Below, piece by piece: positions 11,961 to 22,262 of a stretch of 45,857 nucleotides of DNA. Source of the stretch: Polytrichum commune (taxonomy: Eukaryota > Streptophyta > Polytrichopsida > Polytrichales > Polytrichaceae); contig OX485809.1 of assembly GCA_950295325.1 (NCBI GenBank), forward strand, positions 33,868,144 to 33,914,000, read 5' to 3'. A program made the position numbers and the translations under genes. Each line of letters begins with the position of its first letter. Positions within the stretch are counted from its first letter, which is position 1. The notes beneath the pieces are model-generated. The model was not told where the DNA came from, searched no databases, and worked only from the letters and a program-made list of their open reading frames with translations.

Positions 11961-13429
11961 TCTCACCAAAATACAAATAGCAGTTTATCAATGCTCCATG
12001 AGAAATTACGAGAAACGTCGCAAACGTATCATAGGGCATATATGCCCCTTTAAAAAACATCTTGTAGCATCAGAGTGGTTTGCAATCCTTCATTAGGACA
12101 ATGTTGTTTTAGGGGAGGATCTCAAATTCTGGTATTGATAGAGGTATCAAAACTCCAAATTAATAAGGCAAGATGAAAGGGAGCAGACTATCATATTAGG
12201 AGTTGTGCCATAGTAGGAGTGTCTACCATCAAGGTTTGTGCCAACTACCCATGTTTACTTTAGATTTCATGTTCAATTAGGTAGTGTGCCATGTGTGATA
12301 TGCCACGGTAGATATGGTGCTAGGTGGTAGTTATAGGAATTCAAAGTGGGTAACGTAATTTCGTTGCAACAAGGAACCTCCAAATTGGGCCCCCAGACTT
12401 CTGCCCTGGTCATCTCAATTCCTTTTTTGGGGAGATCAAATACGACATTGAGCACATAATGGCCATTCAACAATTTTCTTCAATGTTTTTGGCCAGATCC
12501 TATACCTTTTTTGATTCATGGGGTTGCAAATATTAACTCTGGAGTGTTGTGGCCCACAAGAACTTGGTTGGTGTAGTGTATCACAGTGAAATTGAGTCCA
12601 TGAAAGCAGCGATCGAGTTGAAGAAAGTTCTGTCTGTACAAGGTTGTGTCCAAGAGTGTGTTTGCCAGACATGAACTTTTCATCATTGTAGAAAGTGCTT
12701 TAACAAGAGTGGCTAAGTCCCTGAGTTGAATTATCTCCTGGGTACTAAGACTTTTACATCTACTTGTCATACAAGTTTGACAGCAACCTCTCAGCAGGTG
12801 CTTCAAGTATTATACATATCAGAGCTGTTGTACTCAGATCTTCAATCTCACTTTTTGCATCTCGACAGCCACCCATACCAAACAAAAGGGCTAATTAAAA
12901 CTCTCAAGATCCACATGACAAGTCCACTTAAGATATCAGTAGGTTTGGGTTGAAGGTCAAACTATATGCACCTGTCATATGCACCTGTTTTTGAAATTTC
13001 TGAGTTTTCATGTGGGTCTGCAAGCCTTGACGGAATTCAGAAATTGTTCTCATTTCTGATCTATTTGACCTTATACCTCCCTCAGAACCTGGAAGTCTGA
13101 TGAAATACAGAGACATTTTTGCATTCCAGAGCTTAAAGGATCATTGAACCTCAGAGAGTTGGCACTGTACTAGATATTGTGCACGAGGAGCCCTGCTACA
13201 GCCTGTAGTAGGGTAAAACCTAACACTAGGGTACTGCTTGGGGCATTTTTATTTTTTGGTGTGTAGTGGCACTTTCTTAATTTGAATGTTGTACTAGGGA
13301 TAAAAGAGGAGGTCACTTTTTGCTCTTGTAATATGGATGGAAAGGAGACACAATTTGTGTTGGATTGTCCCCTCTACAACTCCATTAGAGATAATTTTCC
13401 ATCCTTATTCTAGAATGTAATGCTAGGTA
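11961..13429. other. PILS 3' region and intergenic DNA, no gene seen
   Basis: The first few hundred bases presumably include the PILS 3' UTR; no poly-A signal was fixed. The open frames between 12273 and 13116 overlap one another on both strands and show no family features. Confidence 0.45.
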
Positions 13430-13571
13430 CACTACTGGAATCTAATGGACTTAATGCCATATTTGTTTATCAACTTTGTGACATTCTTAGTTTCCATTGA
13501 GAGAAAGTGTCATATTTGTGACATTATTATCTTCGATAAGTTGACATTAACATAGTCAAAATGCATTAGTG
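13430..13571. mobile_element. CACTA-like mini element, 142 bp, with GTA target duplication
   Basis: Begins CACTACTGG and ends TTAGTG, so both termini are CACTA in inverted orientation, and it is flanked directly on both sides by GTA (13427-13429 and 13572-13574). A 3-bp target duplication with CACTA ends is the hallmark of CMC/En-Spm elements. Beyond the first five bases the inverted-repeat match is weak, though TTAATG recurs about 22 bases inside both ends. It is too short to code for anything. Chance agreement is possible, since only five terminal bases plus three flanking bases match exactly. Confidence 0.5.
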
Positions 13572-13931
13572 GTAATCTTAAGTCTTTGTACCAAATGGAT
13601 CATCATGTTGTTATTAGGCTATTGCCTTCCATTACTTTAGGGAATCAGCCTTTGTGATCCCACTTTGATTTACTTCTAGTCTCATAAGTCTTTTGGCTCC
13701 CTGGACTTTAAAATCAATTGCATTTCATTGGATTGGTGTGCATGAAGAAATTAGAGCTAATAGTTGAGAAGCACTTCATGTGTGGACATGAGATAGCTAT
13801 AATTTGGATAGGATCTCAATTAGCAATCACCTAATGTTGGGCTGGAAATTTTCTTCTAGCGGGGAGGTTACCCTGCAAAAGTAGATGGGGATAATGCGAT
13901 GTCGTTGGAGTAAAATGAGGATAAGTGTTTG

Positions 13932-13975
13932 TAAGCTCATATGGATTGGAGGATAACATAGAAAAAATATTATGT
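13932..13975 (+). promoter_or_regulatory. Candidate U6 promoter: degenerate USE plus TATA-like box
   Basis: A TATA-like AATATTATG lies at 13966-13974, about 30 bases before the U6 5' end. At 13932-13942 AGCTCATATGG matches the plant upstream sequence element (RTCCCACATCG) at 7 of 11 positions. The gap of 23 bases between the two boxes is the spacing associated with RNA polymerase III transcription of plant U6 genes. The TATA-like box is plausible; the USE is weak. Confidence 0.35.
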
Positions 13976-13998
13976 ATCAGGAAGGCCAACCATAAGGT

Positions 13999-14103
13999 GT
14001 CTCTTCAGAGACGTGTGATAAAATTGGAATGATACAGAGAAGATTAGCATGGCCCTTGCGCAAGGATGACACGCACAAATCGAAAAATGGTCCACATTTT
14101 TTT
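13999..14103 (+). ncRNA. U6: U6 spliceosomal snRNA gene or close variant copy
   Basis: U6 forms the catalytic core of the spliceosome. Compared with the canonical plant sequence as I recall it, about 10 of roughly 102 positions differ. The ACAGAGA box (14034-14040), AGC triad (14046-14048) and the GATGACACGCACAAATCG segment are intact, and it ends in a seven-T run (14097-14103), the pol III terminator. The 5' stem-loop is GTCTC/TTCA/GAGAC instead of GTCCC/TTCG/GGGAC, so positions 4 and 11 changed together and pairing is kept. A C-to-T change in the internal stem-loop (CCCTTGCGCAAGG) alters pairing there, and two bases after the 5' stem also differ. Upstream signals are weak. It may be a divergent expressed gene or a young pseudogene. 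Confidence 0.85.
14097..14103 (+). terminator. Pol III terminator of the U6 copy
   Basis: Run of seven T residues directly after TGGTCCACA, in the normal place for pol III termination of U6. Confidence 0.7.
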
Positions 14104-15154
14104 ATGTTTCTTATTTTGACTTAATAAAAATTGAATCTGCTCCAATTGACATAATCCCTAGAAGTCTCCCCAGGAAGACATGCCTATCCATCTCTTGGTG
14201 CTAGGTAAGAGAGAAACCACCATTCACTGGATTTCTAGCAACTAAAGACACTACATCTTATGGGTCAACATTCATTCTAGTGATACCTAGTCAGATCTTT
14301 AAAGTTTAAGTTCACTTTTACGAGCATTGAAATGAGGAAAACCATGGATCCTCAGAAGCCAGAAAGTGGTCGGACCTCTTTGGAACTGAATATACGAAAT
14401 TTCATTCGGCCATCAATATAATCTGATAGTTCATTTGACCACACAATCATCAACCCAGTCTCTAAACAGCTGCTTCACAACAGACTATTTCTTTCACATT
14501 TGAGCATTGCTATAAAGTCAATACAATACCAAAAATTATAGCTTGCTGATAAGCTACTGAAATAACAAATAGGTTACAAACCTTAGGGTATCACGGTGAA
14601 CATGTTTTGAGGATCAGTATGTGGATAGCAGGCTGTTAAAGAATCCACTCCTCAGACTTGTCTCGCCACCAGAATCCAGATGCAGATACATGGAAATGGT
14701 AAAGGAGCATTGAAGCCAAGGAACTTGGGTGAGAGGGTGCAATGCATTCAATAAGATTTTTGACTGTTGTACTGGGTTTTCTTTTCGAGTATTGAATGTT
14801 TGTGAAATCCTTTGCATGCTAATCTCGATTGTGTGGTCTTCAATATTAGCAATATGTTCATGTGAATAAAATAGCTGGGGATGGGATGCGAACGTCTTAA
14901 TAAGCTCAATCTACTTGCGCAGAACTCATGCATAGATTTGAGTAAAAGAACGTCATGTCTAGAACTTGCAAAAAATACTTAGTCCAAGGATGTGCGGTTT
15001 TCAACGACAGCTAAACCGATCGAAGATGCAGAACTTGTAGTATAGACAATTGCAAACCATAGGTAATCAATATATAATATATCCAGAAATATATTGCAGC
15101 AGCACTGGAATGCAATGGTACCCTGCACGAATGTTGAAATGTAAATCAATCAAA
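14104..15154. other. No gene seen between U6 and the AGP duplication
   Basis: No recognisable coding region or repeat. The open frames at 14614-14933 on the minus strand are short and featureless. The right part may hold the 3' end of the minus-strand AGP transcript. Confidence 0.4.
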
Positions 15155-15543
15155 TTATGTGTCAAATTGGAATTATTTTACAATTGAATCAATCAAAAGC
15201 CTGGAAGCACCAGATGATTGAAATCACGGTTTCGATGAACAAAAAACATGTCATCAAAAAACCAAATAGTAAATCCACGGAGCGTTCTCGAACATTAAAA
15301 GCCTTGACTATGTCTGAACAGCTTCCTATGAGAATGATGAGAGGATTACAAATTTAATTATTCAATGGGCTTCTACTTCAGAGTCCGGTCCAGTGTTAAA
15401 CTTCAGAAACAACTCTTTCAAAGAAGTCCATAACGTACAAGACACCAACCCTTAAAAGCATGAATGATTTGACATGACGAACTACAAAGCATTCTTTGAG
15501 GCCAATCATCTCTCGAGTTATAATTTCCACATTATTCTAATCA

Positions 15544-15977
15544 TCACCGATCTCGGAAGCTAAGCACAGCAGCAGCAATGCCCATCACAATGATGGCACT
15601 GGGAACAGCGATGATGGACGCTCCGCTGGATGGGGCGGTTGGTCCTGGGGACAAAGCCACCGGTCCAGGAGAGGGAGCCTTCTTTGGTGGAGAAATTGCT
15701 GGATAAGTCAAGAGACAATCATTCATTAGAGCTGATAACTTATAGCCAGTAACTCGCAAGCTTCAACGCTTTAAATGGAAATGAACTATACAATACGCAA
15801 GCTTCTGATGATTCATGACTCACTTGGTGGTGACGGAGTTGGGGCAGTCTTCGGGGATCCTTCTGGAGCAGGAGTAGGAGCATACGTTTCTGCACTCGCT
15901 TGCTGAACGAAAACTTGTACAAAAAGTGCCATCAGACACAATGCAGCTACCAGTGACGCACCATTACTGCGAGCCAT
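15544..15977 (-). CDS. Classical arabinogalactan protein, GPI-anchored (copy 1)
   Basis: Small secreted proteoglycan backbone of the plant cell surface; prolines become hydroxylated and carry arabinogalactan. Two coding exons, 15977-15824 and 15698-15544 (phase-1 intron, donor GTGAGT, acceptor TATCCAG), give 102 aa. Signal peptide at about residues 1-29 (LVAALCLMALFVQVFVQQ, ending ASA). Mature part about 30-78 rich in Pro/Ala/Ser/Thr with TPAP, SPSP-like and PSPGP motifs. From about residue 77 SGASIIAVPSA leads into a hydrophobic tail ending FRDR, the GPI-anchor signal; the final charged residues are slightly unusual for such a tail. The start is supported by alignment with copy 2, where sequence on both sides of the ATG is conserved. 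Exact paralogue of 28456-28904: same length, same intron phase. Confidence 0.88.
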
Positions 15978-16690
15978 TGCAAGCGAGTTCAGCTACAAGC
16001 CGGCTTCTGCAAAATGTAAGAAAGCAATCAACAACGGCCGACTGTGGTCACCTTGAATGCAAAAGCAGACACAACCAGGGGATATACACAAGCCTTCCGG
16101 GCTCCGTTACTATTGGTTTGATCATCTGCAGCGACATATCTGAGCACAACAGTATTCCCAGATTCCCGTGCATTTTATTTAAGATGAAACGTCATCCAAA
16201 TCAAAAAAAAAACGATACACATTGCCTACAGAGGGCTTCAGGGTTATGATGACTGTTAAGTTTTTGGTGCACGTAAGAAGAGTCGAGGGCTAGATCTTGA
16301 ATCAGAATGAAGCAAAGTAGTTTTTAAGATTCACCCTTGAAGATCCAAATACCAACATGCGTATAACCACATTTCCAATAAGTCCCAGACACGACACATC
16401 GACCATTGAGCTATGAATATAAGACAAAACGGTAGTATGCACCTGGCCGAGCTTGGGAAGAGAGTGAGGTAACGAAGGTGATCAGCAGCAGGAACGCGGA
16501 AGGAAGTCGAAAGGTGTTTGTAAGGAATGAAGCATGAGGAGAGGGGACGTTGCCACGTTGGGTAAGTAAGTATGCAATGAGGCGAAGGTTGAGGAGGGGC
16601 AAGTGGCGGATCTGGAGGTGGGGTTCATACAGAAGCTGGGATGGCACCTTGCCGACAATTCGGAGTGTTTCGTGTAAAACTATTATACTA
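15978..16690 (-). promoter_or_regulatory. 5' leader exon, leader intron and promoter-proximal region of AGP copy 1
   Basis: A leader exon ends at 16443 (CGGCCAG, donor GTGCAT), and a 436-bp intron (16442-16007) ends TTTTGCAG just before GAAGCCGGCTTG, 29 bases upstream of the ATG. Both splice sites are conserved in AGP copy 2, which is the main support. The leader exon is C/T-rich. The conserved intron module is present once here (roughly 16180-16430). The first exon boundary and transcription start are not fixed. Confidence 0.6.
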
Positions 16691-19275
16691 TATTTCTTTT
16701 ACAGGTGTCTAAATCGAATCTCTTACCAGGAGAATATAGCAAGTAACTTATTCTTGCTCCACGTTCACCACCTACTGTGAGGATCCTGCCTGCCCCTAAC
16801 TAATCCTAGACGTAGCCCTGTCTTAGCCCCGCCCTGAACAAATCAGAGGTGGTCTGGTGGTTTCTGCAAGCCAACATGCCAATCCCGGCTCGGCAAGCCT
16901 GGCGATACTCTTCAGGCCGCACTCCTCCAGGTGCTTATTGATTCAACGACTAACCTATCGTCAACTCCGAATGAGGGTGCACATGGACTAGATGTGTCAT
17001 ACTCTGTTTCCTTGGCAGGCTGGTGCAAATCGAGACTTGCAGGAAGTATAAGATAAAACTCAAAACGTTCAGGGTTCCACGTTCTTACTCAGCCAGGGTG
17101 CTCCACAGTTTGCCCTCCTGGCGCTACTTGCTAGCGATATTCGAGCGTCTTGTTCAAGCCCTGGGGAACTGTCAACATGAAACCGGAATTGGCCGAAGTT
17201 GTTGAGAGTTGTACGCAAGGACCGTTCTCCGGAGACATGCTTTTTCTGTAGTCTTACGCCACCTTAAGCCCATCCGTATTGGAGAGTAACCACGTCCACG
17301 CAGAAAGACCTTTCCCCCCAGTGCTTGTTGGACATATCTACCAGTAGTTCACTCTGATTTTGGAGGAATTAGTTTGTTCGTGCAAATTGTGTGCTTGTGC
17401 TTTGAGCTGCTCTAGTAATCGTTCTATTTGTGGAAGTCGGAAGATCACAGCAACATAGCAGGACATCTCGAAATGCAAGTGAGCAGCTCCCAATGTTGCG
17501 TAAGTGTTGATGCAAACGCTTCAGGCTTTTATATTCCTTCAGTGCTGACTGAATATTTAGCTGATGATTCATTTAATATCGAGTCAACTCGTAATTCAAC
17601 TTTCAGATCTTGAAAGTATCAAATAGCACCGAAGGCTATTGATGAAAATTGCAATCCTATGTTTGATAGTCATGGCTTCAATGTCGCTGTTTGATGTGAT
17701 TGAACCAATGTGCAAATAATGTCGAAATGTGAAATGATGGATTTGTAATGGAGGTGTGCAAGTCACCGAGTGTGAGTAGAGCGACCGAATTTTACACATG
17801 TATGCCGTCTTTAAATGTCTGCTGTTTCTTACAGTTAGCATGAAATTCTTAAGTCTAATCATGCATAATCTTTGTATATCACCTCCATATAATTAATATC
17901 CTTTGTAGCCGTTCTAGTCTCTTCATCGAACACTAGAACTTCTAATTGCACATTCTCAAAATAAGTGAGTTTGATTCGTCTCACGCTGTTACATGTCACA
18001 GGGCAATGATAAATTGCAGTTGGGCTCATTACATGTTTATCAGATCTTGATCTGATCAAGTTGATGGCAAAATAATCCAAAGCATTCGAAGCAAGAATGA
18101 TCTAGAAACAACATAAGCCTGTATATGATATCGACAACTACAACAAAATGTTTTTAATTCATTTGGCGTTGGCTATGTTGGCCATCTGTCTACAACAAAA
18201 TAAACCATCCACTGGCTTTAGGAATCATAAGGGTTCATTATGCTCTAAACTTTGAGCAAAGTAATTACTGAGAATTTCGCCACCTGCCATAATTGGAAGT
18301 TCCCATTGCTTAATTAGGAAATTCCTCCAATTTTTCCATCCAACCTTGGTAGCACTAGACCTAGACTTACAATTGCTGTTTGCATTTCCCCAGGGGAAAG
18401 GTCGCATTTCAGCTCTGGCACACAGCAGGAACTGTAACTTCATTGATGAACTAGGAGCGCCCGAGGGTTATCTTGAAACTTTCTGTCAACCTTAACAAAG
18501 AACCATCACGAATTTTGCATGTCATTTGACAGCTCTCTGTACATTGTTCTAGCTATGTCACTGCAGAAACTCCTAATTGGTGGTTCCGACAGCGATCGAA
18601 GCCTGGAGATAGGGTCCAGCTACGTAAAAGAAGAAAAATGGATCCTAATATAATTTCCCAGCATTGAACGAGGAAATAATTGAGCCAACTCGGTCGCTAT
18701 CCTTACTTCTTCATTGTCAACCGGTTTTTCGGTGAACTGTTTCGGTTATTTTTGTGTTTTACTATACATAAAAATTTCAAAATATGGTTAGATTCATTTC
18801 CTAGAGTTTCGATTTTGAACCGGTAATTTGGGGAAACGAACCGGTTGATCTGTAATTAGAAGCCGGTTTTCCCCATTCATTGTCTCCCTCCCACGCATCG
18901 GGCGGGGGGACGCACACATGAGTTGCACTGTAGGACGCGGCCCGAAGCACTTTCGCGGTATTGTTCGTCACGAGCGCAGATTCCGATTTACCCAATTGTT
19001 AACTATTCTTCTGAAGCGTCAAGAAGAGAAAACAAACCATGTGGTTTTAAAATTCTCATCATTTTATGATTGATTAATGGTTAGAAATAAATTTACCGAT
19101 GTTGCTCAAAATAGAATAACTCAGCTTCTCGGTGAAGGGAGCCCGCATGCACAGTCCACCTTAAGAAGTTTTGAGGAAGTCAGGGTACAGACTTCAGAGA
19201 GACCATGGGTAACCATAATCATACGCAGGTCGAGCAATCGCATCTTGTCGTCTTGTTACATCAAATTGAGAAGCC
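16691..19275. other. No gene seen between AGP copy 1 and DUF1398
   Basis: Mixed-composition DNA. At 16843-16920 a moderately GC-rich patch with TGGTCTGGTGG and CAATCCCGGCTCGG looks vaguely tRNA/SINE-like but matches neither box well. Open frames of 60-90 residues occur on both strands without recognisable domains. The last part presumably contains the DUF1398 promoter; no clear TATA box was fixed. Confidence 0.4.
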
Positions 19276-19692
19276 ATGAAATCAGAATGGGCCCAGGTTA
19301 TGGAGAATTGTGCACGAGGATCGGTCGCAGGCGAGATGACCTTTCCAGAAGTCATCAGCCAGCTCGCGGCTATAGGCGTGGAACGCTACCACGCCGATTA
19401 CAGCCGCCAGGAAATCACATACTACCTCGAAGACGGGGACTCTTACGTCGTCCCCGCTCCCCACGATCCTCATATTGTCATTGCTACAAAATTTTCATGT
19501 GCGTCGATCGAAACAGCCGTCCGCCGGAGCCAGCGCAACGAACACTCCTACACCGACTTCGTGCGCGAGACCATGGAAGCGGGCTGCGTTGGCTATTTCG
19601 CCCAGATCACCGGTCGAAGGGTTCTTTATTTCGGACGATGTGGAGACATCCACGTAGAGAACTTCCCATCCGTGCCCGTTTCACAAAGTTAG
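19276..19692 (+). CDS. DUF1398 family protein, intronless, bacterial-like
   Basis: Single uninterrupted 138-residue reading frame resembling the DUF1398 family, small soluble proteins known mainly from bacteria, with no established function. Family features I recognise: TFPEV at 22-26, GVERYHADYSRQEITYY at 34-50 (the Y-H-x-D segment is typical), FVRETMEAGCVGYF at 95-108 and the closing GRRVLYFGR at 113-121. Length is normal for the family and there is no targeting peptide. The start ATG (GAAGCCATGA) immediately precedes the conserved N-terminus. An overlapping 208-residue frame at 19077-19703 is rich in Arg/Pro/Ser and looks like a shadow. Base composition is clearly more GC-rich, with GC-ended codons, than the surrounding DNA, and there is no intron, which suggests acquisition from bacteria or fungi; a native plant gene of the same family is the alternative. 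Confidence 0.8.
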   Translation: MKSEWAQVMENCARGSVAGEMTFPEVISQLAAIGVERYHADYSRQEITYYLEDGDSYVVPAPHDPHIVIATKFSCASIETAVRRSQRNEHSYTDFVRETMEAGCVGYFAQITGRRVLYFGRCGDIHVENFPSVPVSQS

Positions 19693-20944
19693 CCACTGGC
19701 TGATATATTAATGCCAAGATAGATGGCGAGTGCGAGTGGGTTCAAGAGTTTGGGGTTTGGGCGTTACCTCCCATTGCAAATTATATCACCATCACTGCAA
19801 GTAGGAATTGGGATCAGGAATGTAGAGATTTCCTAGATGTCCAGTTGTAGTCCAGTGAATTTTAGCGTAGCTGTCCACTCACTCGGCGGCACTTGCATCA
19901 GTGTCTCTATTGGCAGATATTTACAAAAAATATTTGAATGATCACAACTATTTGATTAATGGCACATATATTTTGTTGTAGAAGTTGGGTTTCTTCACAC
20001 ACCCTTTACAGTGTTGAGGCACCTGCATCGCTACCACACTGCCTACCGCAACCTAGATGTGCACGTGCAAACTCTCACCCGTTTCCACTTCAATTCTAAG
20101 GCTTAGGGTTATGTATTCATCAATTCTTCGATCGAGACTCTCGTGTATTAAATGTAATCTGTGAAGGCGGAACTAGGCTTGAGCTTCCTCCTTGACCCAG
20201 ATTCTCATACGTTTCTAATCGATCTTCAAGTTTTGGGGTTAATGCATTCATCGCTCTATGATCACGCACTTGGGTTTACTGCTTTACGGTTTCTAGCCGG
20301 AGTTCATTTGTTATAGAATGACTGTTGCAAGGATAGCATGTAAGAACTTTGTGAACCAAATTGTTCATATCCATTTCAAGAGCAGATCCAGGTGTCCTCA
20401 AATACCTCGGTGGATTTTGTGCAAACATTCTTGTTTTGAAATCAAACATTTCCCCAAATAAATTAAGGTTAGATAACCTAAATTGCATTATTTTAGATGT
20501 TATGAGCACGTGCATGTTTCTGATGTATCGAAAGATGAGTGTACAACATCCAACTAACTTGGACCAAAAACTCTACATGGAAAGCAATTTAAGCGCTAAG
20601 ATCTGTTAGGGCTGAGTTTTGTGCTAAAATCTGTTGGATTCTGTTAGCCCTATGTTTGATGAGTTGCATGACAAATAGTGCAAAATCTCACGTTGCATTT
20701 TATTCATGTGTTCCATTGCCCTTGTACCATGGCAATTGGTGTAATCATATATTTATTGATGACATCAAGAACCCTACAATTTCAAGCATCGCTGGTTTGG
20801 ATTTGTTACCTGACTTTGAGGGTGCATTTTGAGCGATTAAAATATTTAGTTATTTATTTATTTATTTCTATTTATCTTCTTATCATTCTGCTTCACATGT
20901 TGGAAGTGATGCCTTCACTTTTTCACATACTAGTGTAATGGATT
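19693..20944. other. No gene seen; intergenic
   Basis: Includes the DUF1398 3' flank. Between about 20100 and 20290 two loosely similar segments (around TTAGGGTTATGTATTCATC and TTGGGGTTAATGCATTCATC) suggest an old direct repeat. No coding region is recognised. Confidence 0.4.
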
Positions 20945-21721
20945 AATTGGGAAATGGAATATCGAGGATGATGGAAATTGCAAGGATGGATGTGTGAGGC
21001 TAAGGACCGTGGATGAAAACAAGCCGACGGATGAGAAGTAAAAGAAGTATTATTTATGTATAGAAGAGAGAGGATCATATGGTGCAATGATCTATTGTAC
21101 ATGTATAGATAAGGAAGCTTCAATCTATTATATAATAAGACTTGAGTCATCCAAAAGTATCTCTTAGATACTATGGTTAGATAGGTATAAGGCTCGAGGG
21201 AAGGAGAACATGTGTATTATGTTTTATGTGTGTGAAAATTGTAAAATTGTGAACAATTTTACATTTTTGAACATAAAGGTACATTACAATTAAACTGTGA
21301 ACAATTTAACGTGCTTAACTATAGAGGCACGTTACAATTGGGTATTATAGCGTTGTAATGTATCTTTATATTCAAGCATGTTAAATTATCCACATTTTTA
21401 CAATTTTCAATCTAGAGGCTCACCTCCCATCTTGGAGACACACACAAAAACATAATGCATGTGATTTCCGTGCATTGAGGTTATACTTATCTAATCATAG
21501 TATCTAGGAGATACTTTTAGAAGACTCAAGTCTTATTATATATTAGACTAAAGCTTTCTTATCTATATACATAGATTATTTCACCATATAATCATATTGA
21601 TTCTATATATAGATAATGTTTAATTTACTTCTCATCCATTAGCTTGTTTTCATCCACACTCCTTAGCCTTGGACATCCATCCCTACAATTTCCATCATCC
21701 TCAATATTTTATTTCCCAATT
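20945..21721. mobile_element. Long foldback element, 777 bp with arms near 300 bp
   Basis: Left and right halves are inverted copies almost to the centre. The left end reads AATTGGGAAATGGAATAT and the right end, reversed, AATTGGGAAATAAAATAT; both continue with GAGGATGATGGAAATTG. Further in, AGACTTGAGTC, AGTATCT and ATACTATG pair with the right arm, and the centre holds smaller nested palindromes around GTAAAATTGTGAACAATTTTAC. No protein is encoded. Arms differ by about 10-20 percent with indels. No unambiguous target duplication was found, so the superfamily is unknown. Transcription through it would give a long hairpin RNA. Confidence 0.82.
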
Positions 21722-22097
21722 AGTGATCTCCAAATTACAAGTGAACATTCACGGGTTGAATGGCTTGGCCCTATATTGCATGGGTTTCATTGACCTTAAT
21801 ATTATTATGATTCATTGCCCTTATGGCATGGTGTAGCTTGCATACATGGCGTAGATATGAACTCTTGGCATCAGGTAACAATTCCAAATCCAACGAAGCA
21901 TAAACTACTAATACATTTTAGAATAGAAAGAAAAAAGAAACTTGCATAACACAAGCACGAGGATATATCATGCAAACCATCCTCACCATGTGGCTATTTT
22001 TGCTACAAAAGTAGGGACAAAGGTCAACAATAAAAGGACTTGCCTTGGTTGCAATCAATACATGAGTTATTTATTTACATGAATGTAAACTTATCCG

Positions 22098-22262
22098 TAA
22101 CATTATTAAGCAGTATGCAATCGTTCAAGTGGGCCTTGAAGAATATAATCATGGGATGCACGGACCTTGCACAAGAAGACTCATATTTAGATTGAGCTCT
22201 TAGCATCTCATGGCTATATTCTCAAGGCCCACAAAACAATCAGACACTGCTAAATAATGTTA
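22098..22262. mobile_element. Foldback MITE, 165 bp
   Basis: Arms of about 62 bases: TAACATTATTAAGCAGT with GTGGGCCTTGA and GAATATA on the left, and the reverse complements on the right (TCTCAAGGCCCAC, then CACTGCTAAATAATGTTA). Short unpaired centre and no coding. Target duplication not determined. Confidence 0.78.

Larger units (their letters stand above)
15155..16690 (-). repeat. Inverted gene duplication, left block (partner 27480-29360)
   Basis: The reverse complement of this block aligns with 27480-29360 from the leader exon through the leader intron, both coding exons and the 3' flank. Shared stretches include TCATTCCTTAC and AAGCTCGGCCAGGTG (leader exon), GTGGTTATACGCATGTTGG (leader intron), GCCGGCTTGTAGCTG (before the ATG), GGTGGAGAAGGAGG-type coding sequence, and GATGACATGTTTTTTGTTCA (3' flank). 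The blocks are in opposite orientation about 10.8 kb apart. Coding parts are most alike; introns and flanks have diverged with indels. Confidence 0.85.

Noticed and set aside
15926-16249. 107-residue plus-strand frame over the AGP copy 1 start, and its mirror at 28286-28606
   Set aside because: Antisense readings of the conserved AGP signal-peptide exon. They look conserved only because the AGP coding strand is duplicated.
16843-16920. Possible SINE near 16.85 kb
   Set aside because: TGGTCTGGTGG and CCCGGCTCGG resemble pol III boxes only loosely and the order and spacing do not fit.
19077-19703. 208-residue open frame overlapping the DUF1398 gene in another frame
   Set aside because: Arg/Pro/Ser-rich composition typical of an off-frame reading of GC-rich coding DNA; the DUF1398 frame carries the family motifs.
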